Of a stretch of 64,000 bases of DNA, positions 41,974 to 53,624 are shown one piece after another. This DNA is from Gentiana macrophylla (Eukaryota; Streptophyta; Magnoliopsida; Gentianales; Gentianaceae), in NCBI GenBank assembly GCA_026214975.1, contig CM047815.1, forward strand, positions 82,170,800-82,234,799. Direction: 5' to 3'. The notes under the pieces were generated by a model. That model was given only the letters and a program-made list of their open reading frames with translations, had not been told where the DNA came from and searched no databases. The translations under genes and the position numbers were made by a program. Every line of letters starts with the position of its first letter. Position 1 is the first letter of the stretch.

Positions 41974-44900
41974 ATGACCCGGAGATCTCAAACACCACTC
42001 GAGCCATACATAGACGGGATTGAAGCATACACGAGGCGTAGAAATAGTCAAAGTTGAAGAGGTTATCAAGTAGAGGAATCGTTTCTGGTCTTTGAAGAAA
42101 GTACTTTGGGGAGTTGGAAGAAGGATCCGGTATGGCGTAAAAATAGTGAACAAGGATTGGAAGGAAATTTGGGGGACAATAATTGGGTCCCGAATCAAAA
42201 CCCGCCTCTTGTCAACAAAAATGCACAAGGAGGTGGGGACGGACAAGGAAATAACTTTGGGAATGCGAATGGGCTAATACCACATCTTGTTCAACAAGGG
42301 GCCCAAGGAAATCAAATGGATCCTATTGTTATGCAGTAGTTCAATGCATGGATGTTGAATCAACTTCAACAGAACCAAAATCAAGCTCACAATCAAGGTG
42401 TAAACGTGATGCCTAATTGGATTAACGGCCAACAAGAGCAAAATCAAGGCGGTTTGACTTGTAGAGACTTTGTGATGGCTCCCACGGCGACCACAGGGCA
42501 TAGTCCAATTCGAATGCCACCGGTAGCCACCAATAATTTGGAATTGAAAAGAAATATCATACATTTCCTGGGAGACAATGCTATATTCAAGGGAACCGCC
42601 ATGGAAAATCCTCTTATGTTCATTGATCATTTCCTACAAATTGTGCACATTACCAAGATAAATGTAGTCGGTGAAGAAACGCTTAAACTTATGCTATTTC
42701 CCTTTGCCTTAAAGGAACAAGCCAAGACATGGTATGACTCATTGGCTCATGATTCTTTGCACACTTGGGAGGAAGTGGTTATGACATTTTTATTCAAGTA
42801 TTACCCACCATCAAAGACATTGGACATGAAAGAGGCTATTATCCTGTTTAATGCCTATGAAGGAGAAGAATTGTATGAGTCCTGGGATAGATTTAAAGCA
42901 TTATTGAGAGAGTTCCCGGGGCACGGCTTGAGACCTTTTTAGGTAGTTCATGCATTTTTCCGAGGGTTGGAGCCGGTGCACCAAGGGACCTTACATGCTT
43001 CGTGTAATGAGGATATTATGAGGATGGTACCGGAGGTGGCTATGAATCAAATCGAGAAAATTGCTGAGACCTCAAAGCAATATGTGTCTTCAAGTAGAAA
43101 AGGGCCAAGGAGTAAAAAACCGGGATTGGTTGAAGTAAAGGAAGTGGAGACAAATGAGCAATGTCAAGCTAAGATGCAAATGATGGAGAAAAGGTTGGAG
43201 AACCACGAAAGAGAAAATGAAAAGGCAAGGCTTTGCCAAATATGTGGAGGCCAACATTCGGCTAAGGATTGTGGGATGACACACAAATCTCAAAATATGT
43301 CATATCCACGATCCTCAATGCAAGGACAAGCTAGTTTTTCGTCACAAGATAGTCCAACCGATCTAGCCAAGAAAATGATGAACATGTATGCCAGGGGGCA
43401 ACTGAGTGCGGGGCACTTGGGCTACAATCCGGTTACGAATCTATTTCAAAGCGTCGAACAAGGCCAACAAAACGAGCAACCGGTTGTGGATAATTCTCAA
43501 TGTTATGAGGTGAATTATGTGGGGCAAAGTCAATATGGTAATTATGATCAACAAAGTGATGGTTCTTGGAGAAATAATAATCAAGGTTGGGATCAAAACC
43601 ATCAAGGGCAGAATTCGAACCGGTATTTTGACCAAGGCCAGAACAAATCTTATAGGCAAAATCAAAGTTCATTTTATCAAGCGCCTAACCAACAAGCCCA
43701 ACACTATCCTTAACAATCTCAACATCAACAACAAGGGGGTACTTACCAAGCAACTCCTCCACCGCTTGCTCCCATTCCTCAAAAGAGTGCAACCGATGTC
43801 ATATTGAAGCAAATGAACAAAAACTTTGCGGAGATAAAAAAGGACATGGTTGAGATGAACTTCAAACATGGGTCCGCCATTCGGAATCTCGAAACACACA
43901 TGGGGCAAATCACCGATAATGCCAGGGTGAACTTGAAAGGAGGCTTACTGAGCGACATGGAAAATAATCCCCAAAATGTGAAGGCCCTATTTTTGAGAAG
44001 TGTTAAAGAGGTGGGTGTTGAAAATGCTCGAAGAGACAGGACTCAAAATCTGTCAAAGAGAGAAAAAGGTATTGATGAAGATGATGATTTTTATAGGCCG
44101 GTTGAGTAAGAAGACTTGGAAAAAGGAAATATTGAGACAGAGTTGGAAGCAATGAGAAGAGAATTGAAGGCCGTAAAGGAAGAGTTGGCGAATGCAAAGA
44201 AAGAGAAAGTGACAGACAAGGAGAAGGAGTTTGTGGCAATTGACATTGAAGAAGAGGAACCGAGTAAAGCAATGGAGAAGAACGGCTCAAGTGAGAACGC
44301 ACCTCCACGCGTGAAAGGTAAGAAAGGTATAATCCCGCCTCCCTCTCCCGATTTTGATTTAAGTACTTTACCCTACCCACCTAAAGGTCATAGACAAAGT
44401 CGTTTGAACAAAGCTCAAAACCGTTTCATTGAAATTTTGCGTAAAATTGACTTGACCATTCCCTTTCTTGAAGCACTTGCAAACATGCCTGCTTATTGTA
44501 AAGTCTTAAAAGGCTTGTTAAATGATAAGAGTAAAATGGAAGGTTTGGTCGGCGATTTTTGATAGTAAGATACCCTCAAAAATAAGAGATCGAGGTGGGT
44601 TCACCATCCCTATTACTATTGGCGATACTGTGATTGAAAATGTGTTGTGTGACCTAGGAGCTTCTGTGAGCTTAATGCCTAGGGCCTTGTATGAAAATTT
44701 AGGGTTGGGTGAGCTAGAACCCACGGGGATGACCTTACAAATGGCGGATAGGTCAGTTAGGACACCTATGGGGGTAGCGGAGGACGTTCTTGTGCAAATA
44801 GATAAATTTACCTTTCCCGTAGATTTTGTCGTCTTAGACAAGGCGATGGATTCTAAGACTTCGGTTTTGCTTGGTTGTCCTTTCTTGACTACGAGTGATG

Positions 44901-45391
44901 CTAGCATAGTTGTGAAGAGTGGTGATATTACTTTTCATGTGGGTAAGGAGAGCGTGACATTGAATGTTTATAAGTCTAAATCTCTTGCTTGTCATTCTGT
45001 CGAATCTACTTTTTCTTGTGTTGTTGCTACCACTAACCCACATGTTGATAATGAGTTAACTATAGAAGACATGGTGGATGCACAAAAGGTCGTTGATGGA
45101 GTGATGATCAAGACCATGGATATACCGGGATCGCCCATCTCACCATCATTGTCTCATCCAAACCATAAGCCACTCGTCATAGACCCGGGAATTGGATTCA
45201 AAGTCAAGTTGAAGAAAAAGGGAACCCTAAGCAATGTGCACCTTAAAAAGAAACCGGAGCAGGAACCAGAAAAGAAAATATTGAGTGTTTGGCAAGAGGT
45301 AACTTCACGAGATAGAAGAGGTATACCATGTGTTAACTCCACCCCTTTAAAACCCCCTCGCGGCGTCTCTCATGAATATACTTATGATTGA
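41974..45391 (+). pseudogene. Athila-like gag-protease polyprotein, copy 2, least damaged
   Basis: Frame from ATG 41974 stays in phase for about 2.58 kb, with stops near 42054, at 42337 (TAG), 42940 (TAG), 43711 (TAA) and 44107 (TAA). It has the gag core (AKTWYDSLAHDSLHTWEEV), zinc knuckle CQICGGQHSAKDC (about 43240), a Q/N-rich part and a lysine/glutamate coiled coil (44116-44290). A deletion of about 25 bp near 44548 shifts the frame into the protease: CDLGASVSLMPRALYENLGL (about 44650-44710), FTFPVDFVVLDKAMD and VLLGCPFLTT. It ends HEYTYD at 45391. About 1,130 codons in all; no pol enzymes follow. Confidence 0.9.
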
Positions 45392-47519
45392 TATGCTATG
45401 TGTTAAGGTGCTTTGTGATGCTTTGTGGTTCGGGTCGTTGTCTTGAGTCTTTTATGGTTTGAGTCTGTTTGGTGCCATTAAGTCGATGCTAAAGACGTTA
45501 AACAAAGCACTTCTACCTTTTCTCGCCTGTGCCAATAGTATAACTTTGAAAAAATTGGCACTGTATAAGTCATCCCGTCGAGCCAACGACACAAAACAAA
45601 GGCGCTTGGGGGAGCCAACCCACCTTTTTGGTAGTAATAATGTGTTTGGAGTGGTCTTTAGGTGCAAGAGGGGAGAGTTTTGTCTTAAAAAAGAAGTTGG
45701 GGTGAGCCTCTGTGGCCTTATTGGTTCTGGTTCTTGTACGTAGACGGGAATGTTTTTATGTGAGCCTATGTGGCCTTATTTTATGCATGGATGCTCTGTG
45801 TTTCTTTTGATTATCGTTACATCAAGTGTGATTCCCATCAAGTATGGTTGATATGCTTTGATACTTTGTTTGTGGCATGGCTTTATTCTTATATATCTCG
45901 TATCTATCACCATCTTTGGCACGTGGACTTTTCCCGTGCATGTGTTTGCCTTGGTTTTTGTTTCCATGGTTTTAGATACTCGAGATGGAGCTTACTAGAA
46001 GATGTCACGTGGGCTACTAGTGTGCCTTTCTACCGGGTTTTGGTCAAACAGCTAAGTCTTTTACTCTTTTTATCTCTCACACACTGAGGATAGTGTTTCG
46101 TTTAAGCGTGGGGTGGGAGACTTAGCCGTTTTCTTGTTTTTGTTGTTAAATGTGCTTAATATGTGGTATGCTTAGCCTATGACCGGGCTCGAGTTGATTT
46201 TTGGGTAATTTTTAAAAAATTTCAAGGGTTTTTAACACCGTGTTGTGTGTGTTATTTTCACATTCGAGTGGTGGCCACCTTAGTAGGGCCCCGGACGTGT
46301 ACACCGCGGTTAGATATTATCTTGAGAATTGAGTTTATTATTTTCACGCAAGCTACACTTTGTGCACAATTTGATTACTACCACCTCTCATACCACTAGT
46401 CTCGAGGCGAAATAGAAAGGTTCACCTAAGTAGGATACGGGATGACGGTCATGGCGTCTCTTTGACCCTACCAAAGCCAAATAAGCCTAATCCCAAACAT
46501 TAGACCTTCGTAGCCCCTCTCAGCCTTGATAGAATGGTCTGACCACCATTTTCTTTATAGCTGTTTTGTTACTTAGTTAGAAACCTACCCTTGAGCCTTA
46601 ATTATGGTCACATTTCCTTCATTTTATACTCTACGAGTGGTCCTAGTCTTTTGTTAGACCACACTTGCTAAGGCAAGTGTGGGTTGGGGGAAATGGTGTT
46701 TTAAGTCGGGTTGGTGGTTTCTCAGTTTTGAGCTATAAGGAGAGGAGGAGCTCATTTGGGCCTAGTGTTTGGATATGGCCCAAGAAGAAAAAAAAAGTCT
46801 CTTTCACCGAAAAAAAAATCAAATCAATCCAAGTTCAAAATAAATTGAAAAGTTCTCAATGAATAAAATCTTGGAGTATAGAGATAAAAGGGTTTGAATC
46901 AAAGTGATGAGCTCAAAAGTTATCTTCATGACGTGGGAGTTGGGATAGTTAGATAGGTGCTAATATATTCGATCTCGCCTAATGACACTTGAAACATAGT
47001 TGAGTTAGGCAATGAGTTCGGGTATGTTAATATCCTATAGTTCCCTAAGTGCTTTAATTAATCAAATAGGAGTTTGGATGGTTTGTATGGTAGAGATGAA
47101 GTGGTATATTTGTTGATTAGGTTCACTCGTACTTTTTTTTTCTCCGGTTCCCAAAATATCCTTTTCGATTAACCAGAATTACCCTAGCCTAACATTATAA
47201 CCCGTCAAGTCCTACCCGATCGTGTCCAAACTTAGTGACCTTGATTAGTGGAGAGGCTAGTGGGTATGAAACGGTTGGTAGACTTTTGGTCGGGATTCAA
47301 GCCCCGACAATCACTTTGAGCACTTGGCTTTAGCTTGGCACCACACACACTCCATTTTCTTTATAATGTTATAACCGGTGTGTCTATGTTCATGTTGACT
47401 ACTTTGTGGGTACCTCGAGGGTGTGGATAGTAGCACCTACATCACAAAGTTGAATCCTTTGGTTGGTTTTAAAACGCCTAATTCACTCGAGGGCGAGCAA
47501 AGGCTAAGTGTGGGGTGGT
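45392..47519 (+). other. Conserved non-coding 3' region, copy 2
   Basis: Homologous to 37946-40064 with the same landmarks: 94-codon frame 45459-45743, stem-loop 46659-46682, polypurine word before LTR 3. No gene. Confidence 0.7.
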
Positions 47520-48416
47520 TGATGGGAGTCAACTTTACGTGATTCGGTGCATTTTCCACCCCCGTTTATCCCACTTTTAGCACATTCTCGGTGTTTTTAG
47601 ACCGTTTTCGGGTAATATCGTGAGTTTATAGCACGGGGAGTAAATCCGTCGCTTTGATGGTTTACTACCTCTTTTTAGTGATATTAACCCATTCCCGAGC
47701 ACTTTTACCCTCCGGAATCGTTTGTGTGTGTTGTTCGTTCATGAGATTGTAGGGTCTAGGTGTCATGAGAACCCGGAAGGCGAATATTTATGATGAGAAG
47801 TATGATCAAGGTGCAAGAATGAACCAAGAAGAATAAAAATGAAGAAAAGGAAGAAAAATAGTTGGTATCTTCACGCTATGTTCTGTTCAGAAGCAATTTG
47901 ACCTATGATAGAAGCATTTTCTGGTCACGGTCTCTTCATGAAAGTTGTAGATAATTGAAAGAGCTTTCAAACGCATTTTGAATCACTCAAATCGGAGTTA
48001 TACATGCTAAGATATCATGGTTTTACTGCAGCCAGAAAACAACAACGTCTCAAACGCGCGTTTGAACATTTCAAACGTGCGTTTGGAACTGTTTTTTTTT
48101 TTGGTACAGAGAGTTAGGTGCTGAAACACGCGTTTGGAGACCTCCAAACGCGCGTTTGGGGCCATTTTCTGCAGATTTTTGCCCCTATAATCACCTTAGT
48201 GTCGTTGTAGTATACAAACACTTTAAAAAGATTGATCACCTAGACTAAGTAACACGTTCGCTTTGGTACTCACAAACACTTTTCCTTTGGGTTCGACCTC
48301 ATACTCCTGTAGCTATCCTAGCAATCGACCCGGTACACTGTCGGTTAGAGAGTTAGTTTACTCACGGTTTCGAGTCTTTACAAATTATTTTTGAAGGGTG
48401 AATCGTAGCTCAATCA
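47520..48416 (+). repeat. Athila-like LTR 3 with ~0.9-kb internal deletion
   Basis: Only 897 bp. It matches LTR 2 to the TATA box (CCCCTATAA ending at 48190), then jumps to TCACCTTAGTGTCG, which is at 41634 in LTR 2. The breakpoints share AA. The loss removes the transcript start and most of R-U5, but both LTR ends remain and CCATC follows. Confidence 0.93.
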
Positions 48417-48614
48417 CCATCCCACAACATTTTTACTTGTATTATAGTATGTATTTTCAATTAGGAAAAATTAAATATGATGTCCTGTTTTACATTATGA
48501 TGACATGTTTCTACTATTAATGTGCTTAGTCCATCTCATTTTTTTTACTCGGTCAACAACTGAATTCTTATATGATTAGAAAATCATTTCATCCCTAATG
48601 ATTATTAAGTTGTA

Positions 48615-49301
48615 CTCCTTTTTATTATCTGTCATATTTCAGAATTTGTTCTGCTTTTATTTATCTGTCATTTTACATTTATAATACCTAATTTTTTTTT
48701 CTCCTTTACCAACAAAGTATTTACATCTTCAATTAAAAAAATATATTTCCAATACTAAAAAATCTAAAAGTTAATTTGACTCACTATTACCCATGCATAT
48801 AGTCAAAAAAATTAAAGGACAGTTTAGTCATTTTATACTATATTTTAGGAGAAGAGTTATTACGAAACAGGTTTTTACGGGTGATACCAAGTGGAGGGGT
48901 GATATCTCTCCAACTCACCCCTACACACTACTACTATGTGAGAAAGAGTAAATTTTGACTAAAAACTCTAAAAGTAAATTTGACTCACTATTACCCATGC
49001 ATGTGGTCAAAAAAATCAAAGGACAGTTTAGTCATTTTATACTATATTTTAGGAGAAGAGTTATTACGAAACAAGTTTTTACGGGTGATACCAAGTGGAG
49101 GGGTGAGATCTCTCCAACTCACCCCTACACACCACTACTATGTGAGAAAGAGTAAAGTTTGATTAATCTCAACCATCCACTAGTTATCACTCATAAATAT
49201 CTGCAGCATATATAATAACTTTTCTCATATTTTAGACATATCAATTAATTTCTTTATCTGTGTGATTCTTCTCTCCGCGACAGATTAAAAAATGGTGGGA
49301 G
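48615..49301. repeat. Old Stowaway-like MITE with 204-bp duplication, unit 3
   Basis: Counterpart of 3626-3936. TA flanks at 48613-48614 and 49302-49303; the right terminus reads GGTGGGAG. The internal segment GGAGAAGAGTTATTACGAAA repeats at 48848 and 49052. Confidence 0.5.
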
Positions 49302-49344
49302 TATCGGTTATGTCGATATCTATTTTTACTAATTCATTTTAGTA

Positions 49345-50135
49345 GTTACATGGGGTTGTATGTAAGATTTTTATAGACCACAAAGAATTTGAAATATTTC
49401 TTTACTTAGAAGGACGTGAGCATGAGGCAAGGATCCATGCCTATGATCGATCTCAAGTTAGTAGCAGTGATCCATGCCTTGGAGGCAAGGAGACATTATC
49501 TGTATGGGTTGCTAGTAAGATTCTTATAGACCACAAGAGTTTGATCAATATTTCTTCACTCGAAAGGAGTTGAGCATGAGGCAACAAGTATGGCTTGCAT
49601 AAATGAAGGATTATGACTTTTCCATACTCTATCATCCCGGGAAGGCTAACCTCGTTGCTAATGCTTTGAATCGGAAGTACTTCAAAATGTGACTCTATTT
49701 TGACTAGGATGCCACATTTGACCACATACTTCGACAAGGTTGGTTGGGAGTATCTGAGAGAGCATCTGGTTCAGTGGCTGCTTTCTTAGTAGTCAGGCCC
49801 GATTAGGTTGACACAATCAAGACAATTGAGTTTCGAGACCCTCTTTCGCAGAGGATGAAAAATTGTGTCTTAAATGGAAAAACCATGAACTTCCAGTTGA
49901 TATCGAATGGTTCCTTATGGTTTGTGGACTGTTTGTGTGTATTTGTAGCATTACAGATTATCAAGGAAATCTTGACAGTGTGATGTAAAGAAACCCGCTG
50001 ATGTATTTCATAATGCTTTAACCATAGTTCCAGTGCATTGTTTAGCATTTTTGTATCATTTCGAACCTATTTTTATTAGTATCGACCAACCACGGTAAAT
50101 AGTAAATATTATTGAAAAATACCATCTTTTGATAT
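49345..50135 (+). pseudogene. Gypsy pol relic, unit 3 (+ strand)
   Basis: Nearly the same as 27500-28260. It includes the uninterrupted Tat target (GGATCCATGCCTATGATCG at about 49431). The 9-bp target of the MULE MITE (ATATTTTAT) lies at its right edge. Non-functional. Confidence 0.68.
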
Positions 50136-50142
50136 ATTTTAT

Positions 50143-50544
50143 GGAAAATTAGGGATAAGGACACAATCTGAAATATTTTTAAGTAACAGGACAACTACAT
50201 ATTTTTTATAGGGAGAAGGACAACTGCATAATTTTTATAGCGAGAAGGACAAACAGTGAATCCCGAAAATCAGTGAATCTCCCTAGTGAATCCCGAAATC
50301 AGTGAATTTCGATAGTGAATTTCGACAGTGAATCCCGAAAATTAGTGAATTTCGACGATGAATTTTGAAAAATAGTGAATTTCGACAGTGAATGAATTTC
50401 GTCGATGAATTTAAATGTTGAATTTGAACACAAGTGAATTTCGGACAAATGAATAAATAGTTTTGTCCTTTATGCAAAAGTTTTAAAAAACTGTCCTTCT
50501 ACTCAATTGATGAAATATTTCTGTCCTTCTCCCTCATTCCCCCT
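50143..50544. mobile_element. MULE-type MITE, unit 3 (different site from unit 2)
   Basis: 402 bp, starts GGAAAATTAGGGATAAGGAC and ends CATTCCCCCT; the ends are imperfect inverted repeats. Flanked by ATATTTTAT (50134-50142) and ATAATTTAT (50545-50553), a 9-bp duplication with one mismatch. Unit 2 shows the empty site near 28290. Inside are tandem GTGAATTTCGACAGTGAAT-like repeats. Confidence 0.83.
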
Positions 50545-50819
50545 ATAATTTATCACGGTCTCTCAGACCGAAGTTCAGCTTTGGGTTTACGCGTGGTATT
50601 CTTGTGTTTTTGTTTTGCAGTACATAGATACCCAACCCCGAAATCATAGTTTGAGTTGTGTGTCAAGCCTTGGTTCGATTTAGACTAAGCTCATTTGATG
50701 AAAAGCGGGGAGATTTGAAATTGTTACAAGGCGGCATTTGCCACATATATCTCTTGAGGCGTTCGCAACAACAGCACACTTGCTGAAGTTTTTATTGCTA
50801 CTGTCAATGCCAACTACCC

Positions 50820-51662
50820 TGTCAATAATTAAATTGGTCGTGAATAAAGGTGTAAGAGAGCTAGCCAGGACAATTTAAGATCAAGTGATTATCTTCTAGA
50901 GCTTCATGAAAATGACATTAACCTTCCAACCATGCAATGGTGACCTTGTGTTAAGATTGATGGTACAACTTCTAGTCTTGTAATTGTCCCTTATACGAGT
51001 GTATACAATCACACAGTGCCACTCCCAAGTCCTCACCTCTATGAGATTCTACCGAATTAGCACGATTAAGCTCTCGTTTGTATAGAATACACTTCTCAAC
51101 CCAACAAGAAACCGAATTCCCTTGAGGGTTGATTTTACGGGTAACCCCCTTTACCCCTTTTCCTACACTAAAATTCTTCGTTCAAATTCCTCCTAGTGTG
51201 TGTGTTCTAGTATTGAGTGATCACTTATACACTAACAAGCAATTACCTCAGGTAAAAGAAATCAACATAACATAAGATACTAGCAACAAGAAATGTCATT
51301 CTCAATCTACTCTAGAATATCGCACACTATCATTACAACATTATCTTTACTAAGAAAAAGGCTCAGCCTTCCATGACTATGAAACCCTCAATGTCATTTA
51401 AGGATTCCCTAACTATGAAATAAACTCTAAAGCAAGAAAGAAGTTACAAATCAAAGATGCAAGATTTTCAAAGATGGATAATTGCATTCACTTCAAACGA
51501 TTTTTAAGTGGAAAAGGACACACTAAAAGAGATGAAATGCTTCCGCTAAATGACTTCCAAAAGATCAAATTAAGGTATCTCTAATGATTACAACAAGAAT
51601 TAATGGCTAATCTAAGGCTAGGGTTGTCTTTAAGAGCCTTGAAGAGTTTGTGTCTTCAAGTT
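50820..51662 (-). repeat. Inverted segment of relic LTR, unit 3
   Basis: Same flipped segment as 28565-29405, nearly identical to it, and reverse complement of 21520-22365. Confidence 0.8.
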
Positions 51663-52225
51663 TGCTTTCTTTTAGATTTCACCTTACTTTTCTCGTAATT
51701 TGTTGACTTGGACCAGACGAATACGGTCATCCGGTAACTAACCTCAAATCTATGTGGATTCGACATTGATTCTCTCTACCTATACAACAAATTACCCGGA
51801 ATTCTTGCCAGTTATTTTGGACACCTAGATAATGCCTATAAAATAATTGGTGCCGTTGCCGGAGATATGTAACGGTCGATATCAACAGTGACTTAAAACT
51901 TTTGGGATTAAGTCATTCTTTTCTTTTATATTCTTTTTTTCTTTTTTTTTTCTTTTATTGGTGCTTGCCTCTTTGAGTTGAGTCACCAAGTGTGTTTTAT
52001 TGTGTTTCTGTTGTTTCTTAGTGGATGAACCGATCTCGGCGTGGTACTGAACCGGACACTGAAGCTTAATTATTCAAGAGTATGAAACGTGGTGAGAAAA
52101 GTTGGTCAAGCCCGTCGAAATTTAGACCTTGATGAAACCTCCTTTCCAAGTGAATCATCCGATCAAGAAGCAGAAATGGAAGGGGCCATTTAAGAGACAC
52201 GAATTTTTATCCTTTGCGAAGTCTC
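51663..52225 (+). repeat. Relic LTR end, primer site and gag start, unit 3
   Basis: Primer site TGGTGCCGTTGCCGG at 51848-51862; gag-start relic from about 52025 (MNRSRRGTEPDTEA then stop). Confidence 0.6.
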
Positions 52226-52259
52226 AAAACAGAGTTGCCTAGATTTTGTCGACCTAATC

Positions 52260-52700
52260 TGGTCTGACTATTAAGGCTGCAACCACTGAACCACATGCTC
52301 TCTCACATACTCCCAACCAATACTTGTAAAAATATCTGATCAATTGTGGCATCTCAGTCAGATCAGAGTCGACACTAAAGATAACTTCTGATTCAAAGCA
52401 TCAACAACGAGGTTATCCTTTTCAAGATTATATAGTATGGAAAGGTCATAATCCTTGAATTACTCTTGCCATATTTGTTGCCTCATATGCTCAACTCATT
52501 CCGAGTGAGAAATATTTCAAATTATTGTGGTCTATACGATTCTTACATGCAACCCATACATATAATGTCTCCATGTCTTCAAGGCATGGATCACTGCTAC
52601 TAGCTTGAGATCAAAGGCATGGATCCTTGCCTCATGATTATCTCCTTCCGAGTGAAAAATTATTTCAAACTCTTGTGGTCTATATGAATCTTACATGCAA
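52260..52700 (-). pseudogene. Gypsy pol relic, unit 3 (- strand copy)
   Basis: Reverse complement copy of the + relic, homologous to 22960-23425 and 30005-30440. No open frame. Confidence 0.62.
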
Positions 52701-52710
52701 CCCCATGTAT

Positions 52711-52850
52711 CGACTCGAGATCCCCAACGGTGCAACTCGGACAAGTGCATCGACAAGTGCATCGAAAAGGTGTCGTTTTGATGCAAAACGACACCGTTTC
52801 GATGCACTTGTGGGGGGGCTGTGCAAGCTGCACCGGCGGGGATCGGGACT
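52711..52850. mobile_element. Foldback MITE, unit 3 (intact copy)
   Basis: 140 bp that folds almost completely: GATCCCC..GGTGCA at one end, TGCACCGG..GGGGATC at the other, and central GGTGTCGTTTT-GATGC-AAAACGACACC. Perfect direct repeats CCCCATGTAT flank it (52701-52710, 52851-52860), 10 bp, compatible with a MULE-type 9-10 bp duplication. Unit 1 lacks it. Confidence 0.88.
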
Positions 52851-52859
52851 CCCCATGTA

Positions 52860-53160
52860 TCACCTAATATGCAATAGTAAAAATAGGCATGGATATAACC
52901 GATTCAAATTTATCATCATTATCGATTAAATGGTTATCTAATCATATACTTGTTGACCGAGTAAAAAAAATGAGTTGGACCAAGCACATTAATAGTAGAA
53001 ACATGTCATCATCATGTTAAACATGTCAACATATTTAATTGTTTCTAATTAAAAAAACATATATACTGTATTAGTGAAATTGTTGTCGGCTGGCCTCCAC
53101 ATGTCATTTTCATGCAAAATAAAAAAAGAAAAAAGAAAAAATCAAAATCTACTTTAATCG
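52860..53160 (-). repeat. Right inverted arm, unit 3
   Basis: Homologous to 23430-23700 and 30610-30890. Confidence 0.68.
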
Positions 53161-53624
53161 AGTTCATCGAAACACGAGTGTGAAGCTAAGCTAGACTTTG
53201 TAGTTCTTCTCCCTTTGCTGATGTAGTTCTTTCCTCTCCAATTTTCAAATACTCATATCTTTTGATGTAAATCTTCACACGTGATAAAAATTGCACTAAA
53301 CTTTTCATTTTTCATGCTCTTTGTTTTGAGGCTTTATTCGATGTAATTTAATTACATCGTTTTCAGTTAGATTCTTGTCGAAATTCACTCGGTCAATTTC
53401 GTCAATTAATCCCGAAAAAAAGTGATTTTCGAATAATAGTGAATTTCGATAATGAATTTTTGAAATTACATTGTAATATGATGGGTGTGGTGTCAAATAA
53501 ATAGCATGAATAAATAAAAAATTTGGTGAAAAAAAATTCTCAAGTTTGAAGTTCTAGAACGAGAGATTGTGTTTAAAATATATGGATGAGAAAGGAAGTT
53601 GGTTTATTTATTTTGATTTTATAG

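Larger units (their letters stand above)
32618..48416 (+). mobile_element. Athila-like retrotransposon complex: LTR-internal-LTR-internal-deleted LTR
   Basis: Three LTRs (32618-34411, 40065-41859, 47520-48416) bracket two internal regions, sharing the middle LTR. A perfect 5-bp duplication CCATC flanks the whole (32613-32617 and 48417-48421); the empty site is in unit 1 near 2931. Such arrays arise by recombination between LTRs of sister elements or by tandem integration. Each internal region encodes only gag and protease. The element is thus a non-autonomous Athila-group member (tRNA-Asp primer site, Athila-type gag and protease). Confidence 0.9.
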
